Positions 45,636-55,117 of a stretch of 64,000 nt of DNA are shown here, in pieces (the stretch's first letter is position 1; every line of letters starts with the position of its first letter). Location of the stretch: the NCBI RefSeq assembly GCF_900176595.1, contig NZ_LT838813.1, positions 5,102,001 through 5,166,000 on the forward strand, written 5' to 3'. Origin of the DNA: Aquiflexum balticum DSM 16537 (lineage in GTDB: Bacteria > Bacteroidota > Bacteroidia > Cytophagales > Cyclobacteriaceae). The notes under the pieces are model-generated. The model saw only the letters and a program-made list of their open reading frames with translations, was not told where the DNA came from and did not search any database. A program made the position numbers and the translations under genes.

Positions 45636-46862
45636 ATGCTGGACAAAAGCTTTGGATTGATGTTTTTTCTAAAAACAACCAAAAACAGTAAGAAATCGGT
45701 GAAGTATATCTACGCTAGAGTGACCGTAGACGGTGATTCAAGGGAAATCTCCACAAAAAGGGTTTGTGAGGTTCACAAATGGAATCAAGGACAGGGAAGA
45801 GCAATGGGAAACAAAGAAGAGGTAAGGCAACTAAATGCCTTTCTGGATTCTTTTCAAATGAAAATCCTACAGGCCAAGATAGTCCTGATGGACAACAACA
45901 AAGATGTGACTGCAGAAAACATCAAAAATGTACTACTTAGAAAAACTGAGGATCGGAAACAAATATTGGAGGTCTTTCAGGCACACAATGAACAGCTAGA
46001 AGCTCTCGTAGGAAAAGGCTTCGCTGCGGGGACCCTTCAGCGGTACAGAACATCTTTGGACCATACCAGGTCATTCATTCAATGGAAATTCCAAAAAGAT
46101 GACATTGAAATCCACCAACTCAATTATGAATTCATTTCAGACTATGAATTCTGGTTGAAAACTGTCAGGAACTGCAGCCACAATACTACGGTAAAATATC
46201 TGTCAAATTTCAAAAAGATTGTTCTCTCCTGTGTCAAAAAAGGATGGCTGATCAGGGATCCGTTTCTTGGATACAAAATGGTGAAAAAGGAAGTTGTCAG
46301 GGAGGTATTGAGTAACGAAGAATTGAACAGTATCCGAAAAAAGGTTTTTGGTATTGAAAGATTATCACAGGTCAGGGATATATTTCTTTTTTGCTGCTAT
46401 ACCGGACTTGCCTATATAGATGTCAAAAACCTGAAAAAGGAACAGATTAAACTGGGTATAGATGGTGAACAATGGATATTTACCCAAAGGCAAAAAACAG
46501 AAACCCCAACAAGGCTACCTTTACTCCCACAGGCCCTGTCAATTATCCAAAAATATAAGGACCATCCATATTGTGAGAATAAAGGATATATATTACCTGT
46601 TTTGAGCAACCAGAAAATGAATTCCTATTTGAAGGAAATCGCTGATGTCTGTGGCATCAATAAACAGTTGACATTTCATATCGCCAGGCACACATTTGCG
46701 ACTACAATTACGCTGGGCAACGGTGTACCTATCGAAACGGTCTCTAAAATGCTTGGCCACAAATCCCTCAAGCAGACCCAGCATTATGCAAAAATCCTGG
46801 ATATCAAGATCAGTAAGGATATGCAAAGACTTAGGGAAATGATGAATAAAAAAAATGTTTAA
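45636..46862 (+). CDS. Tyrosine site-specific recombinase (integrase)
   Basis: The ATG at 45636 (MLDKSFGLMFFLKTTKNSKK) opens the arm-binding domain; 18 codons upstream look non-coding. A SAM-like core-binding domain (about 110-200) precedes the catalytic domain with HIARHTFAT (His-x-x-Arg-His), LGHKSLKQTQHYAKI (nucleophile Tyr). The place of the first catalytic Arg reads CYTGLAYIDVKNL, with no Arg, as in CTnDOT-type integrases. It sits just downstream of tRNA-Ser, a typical integration site, and heads the accessory island. Confidence 0.92.
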   Translation: MLDKSFGLMFFLKTTKNSKKSVKYIYARVTVDGDSREISTKRVCEVHKWNQGQGRAMGNKEEVRQLNAFLDSFQMKILQAKIVLMDNNKDVTAENIKNVLLRKTEDRKQILEVFQAHNEQLEALVGKGFAAGTLQRYRTSLDHTRSFIQWKFQKDDIEIHQLNYEFISDYEFWLKTVRNCSHNTTVKYLSNFKKIVLSCVKKGWLIRDPFLGYKMVKKEVVREVLSNEELNSIRKKVFGIERLSQVRDIFLFCCYTGLAYIDVKNLKKEQIKLGIDGEQWIFTQRQKTETPTRLPLLPQALSIIQKYKDHPYCENKGYILPVLSNQKMNSYLKEIADVCGINKQLTFHIARHTFATTITLGNGVPIETVSKMLGHKSLKQTQHYAKILDIKISKDMQRLREMMNKKNV

Positions 46863-47036
46863 ATATTAAGAAATTCAAAGCATTGCCAGTGAAGTATCTC
46901 AAGAACTCTCTTTTTGATAATCAGATGCATATATTTAAAGACCCGAATGGTCCTAATCCAAAAACAGGGAGGGCTGAAATCGTAAATCAAATTATTCTGT
47001 GCAGCTATTTTTTTCGAATTCCTTCCTGTGTCACCA
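46863..47036. other. Spacer between integrase and envelope protein
   Basis: Convergent gene ends meet here. No gene, terminator or att-like repeat of the tRNA 3' end was recognised. Confidence 0.4.
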
Positions 47037-48401
47037 TCATTTCCCAATATCCTTCAAATAATACTGTACCTTCTCATTACCCTTTTCTTCCAATCCATCC
47101 GCCGGAATCAATTCCTTTACTTCCTTTTTGATTTTATTGAATGATCCGATCTCGAAGCCGATCTTCAACTGAAACCTGTTTTTGTACAGACTCGTCTGCT
47201 TGTCAAAGAAGGGGTCAATGGAACCGATCACCACGGACCGGATGGTCTTGCCCATCGGGATGGTTCTTCCCAGAGCAAAACTGGAAGCCCAGGCTTTCCC
47301 CGCAAAATCCAAGGACTCATAGCCTGCAGGATGAGAAATGGTAACCCGGTTACGGTTAACCGTTCCCTGTGCAAACCAGTTTCCTTTGGTTAGGCGTAAT
47401 CCGGTAAATCCGCCTATCCCTTCTCTTCTGAGTGTTTCCTCATCGTCAAATAGCTTTTTCCATGTCACCCCGCCCAACAAACTGACCTGCTGCGAGAAAG
47501 AATAGGCAAGCCCAAAGTCCAGCAGCAATCCATCCCCGAAGGAAGTCAACGGGTCATACCACAACATTGTTCCGATCCTTTGGACAACAGGAGCACCTTT
47601 TAGTTCGTTTGGTTCAAAAAATGCTTTCTTTTTGTTTTTCAACTCGGGTGGAATGGTTTTAATGTTTCCCAGAGAATCAATTTGCAGCTTTGAAAAATCC
47701 TTTCCTGCCTTTTGGATATATTCGTTGGAAATATGACCTGCCTTCTCTTTTGCAAGTTCCTTGGCCTGTTCAAAAGGGATTTCTGATGGCAGGCCTTTTT
47801 TGGTCAATTCTTCTAAAGCATCCTTTCCGTAAAAGTCACGGAGCTTTACATTTGTAGGATCAAATCCTTCCTTCATCACTTCGGTAAGCTCTGCTTCCAC
47901 TTTTGGCATCAGCCATTCATTGGTGAGTGCTTTGAGGTTTTCATTGTTCAGGTCCACGAGAGATTCCAGTTCATCAACATCTTTGATATCTGCAATCCTT
48001 GCCTTGGATTCATTCACCCTTTCCAGAGTAGATTTAGCTGCATTGCTGATTTCCTCCCCGGGAATATCATCACTTGCTATCAGGCTTTCCAGCGTTTTGC
48101 TTTCCTGTTCCAGCACCTGTTTGCTTCTATCCTTTGCCAGGGTAAAAAGACTGTCCCTTTGGGTGCTGTCAGCGGTAATTTCCTTGATTTTTCTCATTTC
48201 TTTCCGGAGAGAATCATAAGACCTTTTCAAAGACTGGATCTGTCTGAGTTCTTCCAGATAAGGGATTTCAGGTTTGGCGGGCAGTTTGGGTATGCCTGCT
48301 GTCAGTCCACTTTTGGAGGGGAGAGTGGGTAATTTTTGTGCCTGAGCTTCAGTCCAAAACATGCAGACCAAAATAAAAAAGTAAATAGTCTTTATTTTCA
48401 T
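47037..48401 (-). CDS. Envelope protein with coiled coil and C-terminal barrel-like domain
   Basis: The 454-residue protein has a signal peptide ending WTEAQAQ. Long charged helices follow at about 45-160 (SLKRSYDSLRKEMRKIKEI, VNESKARIADIKDVDELESL) and a C-terminal region of beta strands at about 290-430 (LLDFGLAYSFSQQVSLLGGV, NRFQLKIGFEIGSF). It is probably periplasmic with an outer-membrane part. The family was not named. It lies directly downstream of the RHS array on the same strand and could serve RHS display or secretion, which is positional inference. Confidence 0.72.
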   Translation of the reverse strand: MKIKTIYFFILVCMFWTEAQAQKLPTLPSKSGLTAGIPKLPAKPEIPYLEELRQIQSLKRSYDSLRKEMRKIKEITADSTQRDSLFTLAKDRSKQVLEQESKTLESLIASDDIPGEEISNAAKSTLERVNESKARIADIKDVDELESLVDLNNENLKALTNEWLMPKVEAELTEVMKEGFDPTNVKLRDFYGKDALEELTKKGLPSEIPFEQAKELAKEKAGHISNEYIQKAGKDFSKLQIDSLGNIKTIPPELKNKKKAFFEPNELKGAPVVQRIGTMLWYDPLTSFGDGLLLDFGLAYSFSQQVSLLGGVTWKKLFDDEETLRREGIGGFTGLRLTKGNWFAQGTVNRNRVTISHPAGYESLDFAGKAWASSFALGRTIPMGKTIRSVVIGSIDPFFDKQTSLYKNRFQLKIGFEIGSFNKIKKEVKELIPADGLEEKGNEKVQYYLKDIGK

Positions 48402-48676
48402 TCATTTTATTTTTTAAAAAGTACAGTTTATAGGGTATTATTCATTCCTTAAATGATAATATTTAGTGGATACCGATGGTGATAGTTATTCAATTCTACC
48501 CTATTATCCTTTCAATAATGTAATCCATGATAGAAATCATGATGCTATTGGACTAGACAACCGTTAGCTCAAATGGAAGATAGTTAACCATAATGTGAAT
48601 TACAAATTCATTGGGATAGAAAAAAGTATTTACGTTAACCTGAGGCCAAAGCCAAAATTCACCCAAATTTTGAACC
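48402..48676. other. Divergent spacer between the envelope protein and the XRE tail
   Basis: No gene or RHS homology was recognised. An A/T-rich stretch immediately precedes the envelope protein start. Confidence 0.35.
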
Positions 48677-48925
48677 ATGGCAAATACCGTGGATGAACTC
48701 TACAAGGCATCACAGCTCTTCAACATGACCACCGACCAGATACTCGCATATGACGGGGATATCCCATCCGAGGTCGTCATCGAGGACAAGACAGCCGTCG
48801 AACAGCTCAGGCTTATCCAGCAATTGGAGGAAGAGGACAGACAGACCATATTCAAGCTGATCGACAAGATGCTCACCAACAAAAAGTTTAAAGACTTCTT
48901 CCAGAAAAATGTCGCTGCGCTATAA
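48677..48925 (+). pseudogene. XRE-family regulator lacking its HTH domain (tail 1)
   Basis: The 82-residue frame begins VDELYKASQLFNMTTDQIL, the very end of an HTH_3 domain, then continues with the C-terminal part of the regulator (EQLRLIQQLEEEDRQTIFKL to KNVAAL). The four DNA-binding helices are missing, and a stop lies just upstream in the same frame. A nearly identical tail with a nonsense codon lies at 58878-59087. It is convergent with the immunity gene at 48968. Confidence 0.75.
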
Positions 48926-48930
48926 ATGGA

Positions 48931-48955
48931 AAAAAACCGGCCAGGCCGGTTTTTT
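48931..48955. terminator. Bidirectional terminator between XRE tail 1 and immunity gene
   Basis: A 12-bp perfect stem (AAAAAACCGGCC / GGCCGGTTTTTT) with A and T tails on both sides sits between convergent genes. Confidence 0.85.
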
Positions 48956-48967
48956 GAGTTCAGGGCT

Positions 48968-49396
48968 CTATTTTCTTAAGTAGCATAATCCTATTAGATC
49001 ATCTGTATAGTATAAATCTAATATCCCCTTTTTGGGTTCGATACAGATCTCTGTTTCCTCATCATATGCATAGCATTCTACATCAAGATAATTCATAGGC
49101 TTTAACTTAACCCCATTAATTACTGGTGCGTTATCCCTTCTTGACTTTAATTCTAGATCATAATATTCCCCTACAGCTATCTTTTCATCACAATCACCCC
49201 TTACTTCATCTGCTTTACCGACAACTATTTTGTAGAGACTGCCTTGTTTCTCTGCATATATAATATGCCAAGAGTTCATAGCCCTTATCTTTTTAATAAG
49301 GTACTTTGAATCATCATTTCTATCTTGATTCAAGCCTTTTGAGCCTGAACAAGAAAGCAGCATAAATAAAGAACATATAAATACAATGGCTTTCAT
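48968..49396 (-). CDS. Candidate immunity lipoprotein for RHS tip A
   Basis: The ATG at 49396 lies one base after the RHS stop and opens a lipoprotein signal (MKAIVFICSLFMLLSC). The mature part of about 125 residues has four further cysteines and no recognised domain. Position directly after a toxin tip is the rule for immunity genes of polymorphic toxins. A lipoprotein would protect on the periplasmic side, suggesting a periplasmic-acting toxin. A longer frame to 49459 overlaps the toxin and lacks signal sense. Confidence 0.7.
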   Translation of the reverse strand: MKAIVFICSLFMLLSCSGSKGLNQDRNDDSKYLIKKIRAMNSWHIIYAEKQGSLYKIVVGKADEVRGDCDEKIAVGEYYDLELKSRRDNAPVINGVKLKPMNYLDVECYAYDEETEICIEPKKGILDLYYTDDLIGLCYLRK

Positions 49397-49397
49397 A

Positions 49398-50432
49398 TTA
49401 TTGCACTTTTTGGATGACAACTTTATTGCCCTTTTTGTCTTTAACATACCAATCAGCACTTTTTACACCTGCTGGATAACCGCCTGACGGAGCCATTTTC
49501 ATCTCTTTGCCTGATGCATCATATATTCTTTCAAAAATAGAACCCGACTGTTTTGTGGCTCTGCCGTGTGCCCTCGGATATACAGAGCCGGCCTTATTCG
49601 ATGCGGGAGAAGAAGTTCCTTGCTTCTGTGATATCAATCCACCCTGGTAAGCTTCTGTAACTTCGTGTAACATATCGGCTCCCGGTTTTCCGTGAGCCGT
49701 ACTCATCTTCCCTAAAACCCCTGGATTTACTTCCTGTTCGGCAACAACTATATTACCGTCTGCTCCCTTTGTAACAGTATTCCCGGCAAAAGCACCGCCA
49801 ATGTATAAATCGCCGGATGATGTTGTTGTTGTGTTTTCTGCGTTAACATTAACTACGATAGAACTGTTATCTATTGCATTGGTTAATTGTTGAGCATCAT
49901 TAGAAAGCTTGCCTTCTCCAACTTGGGTATAGCTTACTTTCCCATTTGCATCCATTGATAAGTTAAGCTGTCCTTGTACTGAGGCTTGCAATTCATTAAA
50001 AGCGGCTTGACTTTCCGAACCTTTTATGATCACATCCCAAGGTGCCCTTCCGTCTGGATCAATGAAACGAAGAGGATTATTGAAAGAGAAAGAGTACGGA
50101 GACCAACTTGGGAACTGATCCGCCAACGGATCCACACTGGTCCAGCGCCCCATTACCGGATCGCAATAACGTGCCCCGTAATCATATAAATTGAGATTTT
50201 GGTCGTCCAGCAGTTCCTTGCCGTTGTAGAGATACTTATTCCTCTTCACCCCGGCATACTCATACCCGATCCCTTTAAGCTCCAATCCCCAAGGGTCATA
50301 GTGAGTTTCCTGAACGATGGCCGAACTCACACTCATCACCATCATATTGTCAAACCAAACGTCTTCGGAAGTCTCATTGACCACAAAGGTCTCCATATAT
50401 CCGTCTTTCGAAATATACATATTCTCTTCCAA
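49398..50432 (-). CDS. RHS core end with HEVTE-type toxin tip (tip A)
   Basis: The 344-residue frame contains RHS core text ([48 protein letters not shown]), after which the variable tip starts at about residue 128. The tip holds GADMLHEVTEAYQGGL, which looks like a short metal-binding motif, and a C-terminal region rich in Lys. Its RHS upstream part is cut by a REP-like insertion at 50489-50534; coding sense extends to about 50480. The 5' part of the gene continues as the fragment at 50520-51308. It could only be expressed as a truncated protein or after recombination. Confidence 0.78.
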   Translation of the reverse strand: MEENMYISKDGYMETFVVNETSEDVWFDNMMVMSVSSAIVQETHYDPWGLELKGIGYEYAGVKRNKYLYNGKELLDDQNLNLYDYGARYCDPVMGRWTSVDPLADQFPSWSPYSFSFNNPLRFIDPDGRAPWDVIIKGSESQAAFNELQASVQGQLNLSMDANGKVSYTQVGEGKLSNDAQQLTNAIDNSSIVVNVNAENTTTTSSGDLYIGGAFAGNTVTKGADGNIVVAEQEVNPGVLGKMSTAHGKPGADMLHEVTEAYQGGLISQKQGTSSPASNKAGSVYPRAHGRATKQSGSIFERIYDASGKEMKMAPSGGYPAGVKSADWYVKDKKGNKVVIQKVQ

Positions 50433-50488
50433 GACTTCATGCTGGTTTGCTGCATTTTTACTCAGGACTCCTACCCTTCAATCTGGCA

Positions 50489-50534
50489 CCTCACTAAAAC
50501 AGTCCACAGGACTGTTTCTTCACGTTCGGTCCTC
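50489..50534. repeat. REP-like 46-bp hairpin inserted in RHS (copy 1)
   Basis: The unit contains the imperfect palindrome AAAACAGTCC-ACA-GGACTGTTT flanked by CCTCACT and CACGTTCGGTCCTC. A closely similar 46-bp unit occurs at 58545-58590, also in RHS sequence. Here it brings a TGA into the RHS frame (NRYEVEDRT then stop). Confidence 0.7.
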
Positions 50535-51308
50535 TACTTCGTAGCGGTTGCTGTCCCGGTCGTAGAGTGCATATATCAGATATGCCTCCGGGGCCTCTCT
50601 TTTCTGGAGATCCTTGCCCAGGATATCAGCCAGGTTAAATAATGCTATCGGATTTGCACCGCCGGCATTTTGGGTGAACAGCGCCAGTTCGTTCAGGTCC
50701 GCCACCAGTCTTTTCACGCCCCCCACTGCCATAAAGCTCCCCGCATTCGCCTTTTGATTCTTGTCGTCCACATATTTGCCGTGCACCTGTAGCTTCAGAC
50801 TGTCACCCGCATAGATTTCCTGGGTCCTTCCGGGTCCTAACATTCTCCCCCGGTCTGCATTCAGCCAGGCAACCTCGTTGCCGCCTTCGGTCACATTATG
50901 CTCAGGTTCTGTCTGTCTGGATGCCGATACCATGGAAAAATCCACCTCTTCAGTTTCCGCATTCTGAATCTCCATGGTGGCCATAAAGGTCTGAATATTC
51001 GGGCTGCGCAGTACCTGTCGCACATTCCCAAGATGGTCCTTTACGTAAAATTCACTATGGAGACCATCCGGTTCGGATACTATCCTCCCCTCCTCATGCA
51101 CCAGGTAATCCAAAGCGCCGTCCACAAGCACCACTTCCCCGATGTAATCCTGTGCCTTCGTCAGAGATCCGCTGCTGTTATATACCTTCTGCGTCAGTTT
51201 GTTGCCCTCCGCATCGTATGCGAGCCTGATCTTGCCCCCGTGGTGAAACTTATCTTCTCGGGCAGGTTCAGGTGGTTGAATTTGATCTCCGAAATACGTT
51301 TGTCCTTG
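50520..51308 (-). pseudogene. RHS core fragment, frameshifted and 5'-truncated
   Basis: RHS core text runs from KRISEIKFNHLNLPEKISF (about 51306) through AYDAEGNKLTQKVYN, FYVKDHLGNVRQVLR and EAYLIYALYDRDSNRYE. At about 51236-51241 one base is missing relative to the related copy at 58745 (ACCACGGGGGC against ACCACAGGGGGC), shifting the frame. The 5' part of the gene is lost at about 51310, where an XRE tail begins on the other strand. It ends in the REP insertion. Confidence 0.8.
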
Positions 51309-51314
51309 CTTAGT

Positions 51315-51581
51315 GGGCAATCTACACCTAGCCCCTATGCCACTCTTTACCCAGGTGGGGATGCCGTCCCCTCCATCGAGGCGGCAAAAAAAATAGTCGA
51401 TGCCTTCGGCGTATCCCTGGACTACCTGGTCGGCGAGGGGGTAAACAGCTCCTTCGACAAAAAAACCGTCAAACGCCTGCAGGACATCGAAAAACTGCAA
51501 CCCGAGGACAGGGAACACATCTTCGCCCTGATGGACGCATTCCTGTTCAAGTGCCAGGTCCAGAACTCACTCAGCGCATAA
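51315..51581 (+). pseudogene. XRE-family regulator tail 2 (HTH truncated)
   Basis: The frame reads the last third of an HTH_3 domain (PGGDAVPSIEAAKKIVDAFG with VSLDYLVGEG) and a C-terminal helix region (KTVKRLQDIEKLQPEDREHI). The first DNA-binding helices are missing; at the join the sequence switches to RHS core on the other strand. It is a different paralogue from tails 1 and 3. It is convergent with the cassette ending at 51632. A degenerate hairpin (AAGCCCG..CTAGGCTT) follows. Confidence 0.75.
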
Positions 51582-51631
51582 AAACACAAAAGCCCGAACA
51601 TCGCTAGGCTTATTATCTCAATATAGTATCA

Positions 51632-51868
51632 TCAGGTCAACTTTATAACCAGAACAAAAAGACCAACCACCACTATAAGGCCAAGTAGGATATTTGAAAA
51701 ACCATGCATGATGATTTCCGATTTCTGGCTTCCTTTTCTTCCGTCCCACATTTCCTTAAAACTTATAACCTCTCTCCCCCTTACTTTGTGGAGCACCGCA
51801 TATACGACCCATTTTGTCAAGGCTCCAACAAACTCGAAGAAAACCGAACCTATTATACTATCAATCAT
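51632..51868 (-). CDS. Small membrane protein of RHS cassette C
   Basis: The 78-residue protein has an N-terminal hydrophobic stretch (about 5-25) and a clear C-terminal membrane helix (about 55-76, ILLGLIVVVGLFVLVI). Its start overlaps the stop of the preceding gene by four bases (ATGA). It is the last gene of cassette C. A role in immunity is possible but unproven. Confidence 0.6.
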   Translation of the reverse strand: MIDSIIGSVFFEFVGALTKWVVYAVLHKVRGREVISFKEMWDGRKGSQKSEIIMHGFSNILLGLIVVVGLFVLVIKLT

Positions 51869-52143
51869 TTTTTCTTATCCCCGTTCTCTTTTCTTTTCCT
51901 GTTGAAAAAATTGAAGTCAATATTCCGGATCCAACTAAAGGGAGATAAGCTGTAATAGGTAACAACCAAGAAAATAATCCCTATCAATATCAGAAGGTGC
52001 CCGCCCAAACCTGACAATTTCAACGTTCTGCTATTCACACCATAAGCGGCCAGATCCTTAACTATCATGACACCCCCTAAAAGAATAAACAGAACAGAAA
52101 GTACCAATGGGAATATAAACAAGATGTTTTGTTTCTTATACAT
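51865..52143 (-). CDS. Two-helix membrane protein of RHS cassette C
   Basis: The 92-residue protein has two membrane helices (about 6-28 and 44-66) and a basic, probably cytoplasmic tail (FNRKRKENGDKKK). It starts nine bases after the preceding gene and overlaps the next one by four bases, so it is part of the same transcript. No family was recognised. Confidence 0.62.
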   Translation of the reverse strand: MYKKQNILFIFPLVLSVLFILLGGVMIVKDLAAYGVNSRTLKLSGLGGHLLILIGIIFLVVTYYSLSPFSWIRNIDFNFFNRKRKENGDKKK

Positions 52144-52152
52144 GCCTTTTCA

Positions 52153-52920
52153 CTAATTCCCGGACCTATACTTTAGATATTTCAGACTCTCACAAAAGGA
52201 CTTCATTACCTCCTTTTCCAAAGAATCAGCCCAATCAGGATTATTTTCACCTCTATAGCAGGAGTACAACGCAAGCAAATAACCGTGGGCATCAGGAGAA
52301 AGCTGGCTGGCCCCTTTTTTAATATTCCATCCGCCCCTTAAATCACTTGACCATGTATTCATTTTAATAACCGAGCTGTTTGCATTGAACACTCCAAATC
52401 CAAAAAGAATAAGTGCCACCTCAATAGAAACATCATCCTCTGAGAATTCCTTTCCCTCTCTCCTTGATTTCAGCCGGATCAATTCAAACGCAATGGACGC
52501 CACCAAACAACTGGGATCATTTAAATACTTATGGTTGATCAATATTTCAACACTTCCATCAGAGTATTCCGTAAACTTACTGGAAGCAGGCTCACTGCCT
52601 TCCTCTGAAACCATGATAACTCCTGAATCCAACACAACATCCTCCGGGTCGCTGAACAGACCCAGCTCCACCATACTTGTGTCCACATCAATTATAGCCC
52701 CAAGTTTTTGAAACAGTATTTGAGCATAGGTTTCATCTCCACTAAGCCCCATCCCTGTTATTTCCTTGGGATCAGTATAAACGTTGGAACCCAAAACAAA
52801 CTCTTCTCCAAACTCCTCGATTAGATGGGAAAAGACATTATCCAGCACAGCCCTGTCTGTGCTCCCAACAGGACACTTGGGTTTTTTCTTAAAAAGATTA
52901 ATTACCTGGTCTAACCACAT
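52153..52920 (-). CDS. Candidate cytoplasmic immunity protein for RHS tip C
   Basis: The ATG at 52920 ([17 protein letters not shown]) was preferred to an upstream frame lying inside the toxin. The 255-residue protein has no signal peptide; it is acidic with [20 protein letters not shown] in its middle and a late helical part ([15 protein letters not shown]). It overlaps the toxin stop by 23 bases, typical of toxin-immunity coupling. Cytoplasmic location suggests that the toxin acts inside the cell. The family was not recognised. Confidence 0.72.
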   Translation of the reverse strand: MWLDQVINLFKKKPKCPVGSTDRAVLDNVFSHLIEEFGEEFVLGSNVYTDPKEITGMGLSGDETYAQILFQKLGAIIDVDTSMVELGLFSDPEDVVLDSGVIMVSEEGSEPASSKFTEYSDGSVEILINHKYLNDPSCLVASIAFELIRLKSRREGKEFSEDDVSIEVALILFGFGVFNANSSVIKMNTWSSDLRGGWNIKKGASQLSPDAHGYLLALYSCYRGENNPDWADSLEKEVMKSFCESLKYLKYRSGN

Positions 52921-53737
52921 CGTTCCTCCTTTTCTCTGTCTCATCAGGCTTTTGCCCCTTTAACATGTTCTCTATCACTGACAGGGGTGATGGGCCGGAC
53001 AATACCCTGGACAGTCCCATTTTCATACTTTGCTCTTCAATTGGAAGCTGCCAAAACTCCTCTGCGGACAATCCCCCCCTCGCTCTTTCCCTGACGCCGT
53101 TTTCCCATTGTTCCTGTAGTCCCACCAGCTCCTGTGTCGTATTGTAATCATCCACAAAATAGTCCGCGCCAATGGAAACCTCAAACTTACCGACCTCATC
53201 AAATGATTCAACCTTTGTTATGGTCTTAGCATCATCTAAGATCTGGACAGCTAATTTGGTGGCATTGCCCCAAAGGTTTCCAAAAGTATGGGTATTATCG
53301 AAATTTTCAGCCGGCCCAGCAGACGATGTAAAACCGGACATATTTCTCCCTCCCCCTCTACTCGTATGGAATCTTTGTGTCTTTACAAGCGCCCCTTCAC
53401 TTCTGCCAATTGTCGCAATACCGGAATTGTGCATCCTTGCTGTCTGGGAAACAGTTCTTCTTAGGTTAGATACGTTCGCTACCCTTACGTAACTTCTTAC
53501 AGCGGGTCTTGCCCCTCCCGGACAACATGGCATCATACCGTCTGGGTCATTCCATCTTATAGGGTTATTCCACATGCCAGAATAGGGTGACATTCCAATC
53601 TGCTTCGAATGGTCTGCTAATGGATCAACAACACTCCACCTGCCTATAGCAGGGTCGTACATTCTTGCCCCGTGGTCATAGAAATTAAGATTCAAGTCCT
53701 CGATGAGTTCCTTTCCGTTGTAGAGGTACCTGTTCAC
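52898..53737 (-). CDS. RHS tip C (toxin type unknown), orphan cassette
   Basis: The 279-residue frame opens at the RHS core end ([50 protein letters not shown]) and then a 200-residue tip. The tip has a basic, Arg-rich first part and [20 protein letters not shown]; no catalytic motif was recognised. Upstream it borders the immunity gene of the next cassette, not the rest of an RHS gene, so it is an orphan tip needing recombination to be displayed. Sequence just 5' (about 53745) is out of frame. Confidence 0.75.
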   Translation of the reverse strand: MNRYLYNGKELIEDLNLNFYDHGARMYDPAIGRWSVVDPLADHSKQIGMSPYSGMWNNPIRWNDPDGMMPCCPGGARPAVRSYVRVANVSNLRRTVSQTARMHNSGIATIGRSEGALVKTQRFHTSRGGGRNMSGFTSSAGPAENFDNTHTFGNLWGNATKLAVQILDDAKTITKVESFDEVGKFEVSIGADYFVDDYNTTQELVGLQEQWENGVRERARGGLSAEEFWQLPIEEQSMKMGLSRVLSGPSPLSVIENMLKGQKPDETEKRRNDVVRPGN

Positions 53738-53777
53738 CTTAATCCCCTATACTTTTATCTCGGGCCTCCAAAGTTAA

Positions 53778-54296
53778 TTATTCAACAATATTTTCAGGAT
53801 AAGTTATATCTGTAAAATAAAAGGTCCTAACTTCCTGCTTTGATATTCCGCTAATAAATACTCTTTTAGCTCCCAGAGGACTCTCTTTCCCACTAATTGA
53901 AGCTGTATCAAATTTTTCAACTACTGTGATCAAAGGGTCATTGAAATTGCTGTATCTCTCCCTATTAACAATAACTCCATTATGATCAACATTAAATAAT
54001 AAAACATCATCTCTGTTTGAAGTCCATGCAAAAGAGAAAGTGCTTAAATCAACTTCATCTACTCTTTCTATCAACCATAAGGTATCAAATTCACTTTTGA
54101 ACAGTTCATTAAAATCACTTTCATTATTTGCCATTCTTCTTGAATAATCAAGGTTTTTCGCAATTGTTGGATTAAGCTTTCTTTGATCAATATAAAGTTT
54201 TTCTAGGATATTGCTTACGCCTTTATTCATTTTCAATGGGTAGCAACAAGAACAGAAAAAAATTAATATTATTGTCGAATACATCTTTATTTTCAT
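53778..54296 (-). CDS. Candidate immunity lipoprotein for RHS tip D
   Basis: The 172-residue protein has a lipoprotein signal (MYSTIILIFFCSC, start at 54296 MKIKMYST). It starts two bases after the M91-like toxin stop. The mature part is hydrophilic with FDTLWLIERVDEVDLSTFSF. No family was recognised. Its 3' end abuts the RHS core remnant of cassette C. Confidence 0.68.
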   Translation of the reverse strand: MKIKMYSTIILIFFCSCCYPLKMNKGVSNILEKLYIDQRKLNPTIAKNLDYSRRMANNESDFNELFKSEFDTLWLIERVDEVDLSTFSFAWTSNRDDVLLFNVDHNGVIVNRERYSNFNDPLITVVEKFDTASISGKESPLGAKRVFISGISKQEVRTFYFTDITYPENIVE

Positions 54297-54298
54297 TT

Positions 54299-55116
54299 TT
54301 AATAAACGTATGGTAAATAAATTGGACCTACTTTCATTTGATAGAAATTACTGAATCCATTTTTTATTATTTGGGATTGTTTATCTGGTATTAAAGAACC
54401 GGAACTTAATCTTTGCAAACCATAGTGAGTCCTTAATGGCAATCCTAATTCACCTCTAATTTGATTTTCTCGATGGGTCGCATATTTCTCAGCTTGTGGA
54501 TATTTATTTGAAGTCCAAGTCCTTGAAGTATTTAATGTCCCCTTAACATGGTCTTCTGCATGGGCTAGTTCATGCCCCAAGCTTATGAATGATTTTGGGT
54601 TTTGAAGTCCCATTTCAGTTGGAATTAAACTTTTACTTTCAGTATTCCAAGAAACTTCTTTTTTACTAGGACTATACCCATTGCTTTCAGAATCAGAAAT
54701 TGACATTTTTTCAGTGCTTGATATTAAGGTATTGATCATTTCATTACCAGCGTTACTTTTTTCGAGTTCATTTAGCCCGGACTTTACATTATTCACAAAT
54801 TGATCAGGCCCGGAATATTCTGCCCCATTTTGAAAATTAAAAGTACCGTTGTTGTAGTGTAGGGATATATTGGCATTAACCCCTCCAAATATAGTTGGTA
54901 TAGCAAATTGTGTATTTACAACAATACTGTCCCCATTTATATCAATATACTTTATTGGGTTATTTGCTCCATATTGGTAAGGAGATAATCCATAATACTT
55001 TTCTGAAAACCTGTCTATGCGGTTAAATCGACCGATTGCCGGGTCATACATTCTTTGGCATAATCATATAATTGAAGACCGTTGTCCTCAATCAGTTCCT
55101 TTCCGTTGTAGAGGTA
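54299..55116 (-). pseudogene. RHS tip D with NleD/M91-like metallopeptidase, frameshifted core
   Basis: The tip shows the Peptidase_M91 landmarks: SLGHELAHAEDHVKG (HExxH zinc motif) and YATHRENQIRGELGLPLRTH (downstream Glu and conserved ELGLPLR). M91 includes the effector NleD and many RHS tips. The short core ([19 protein letters not shown]) is out of frame with the tip. A one-base loss near 55055 (GCCAAAGAATG for GGGGCAAGAATG) makes KECMTR instead of GARMYDP. The 250-codon tip frame starts at 55051. At 55116 it joins the immunity gene of cassette E. Confidence 0.82.
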
Positions 55117-55117
55117 A

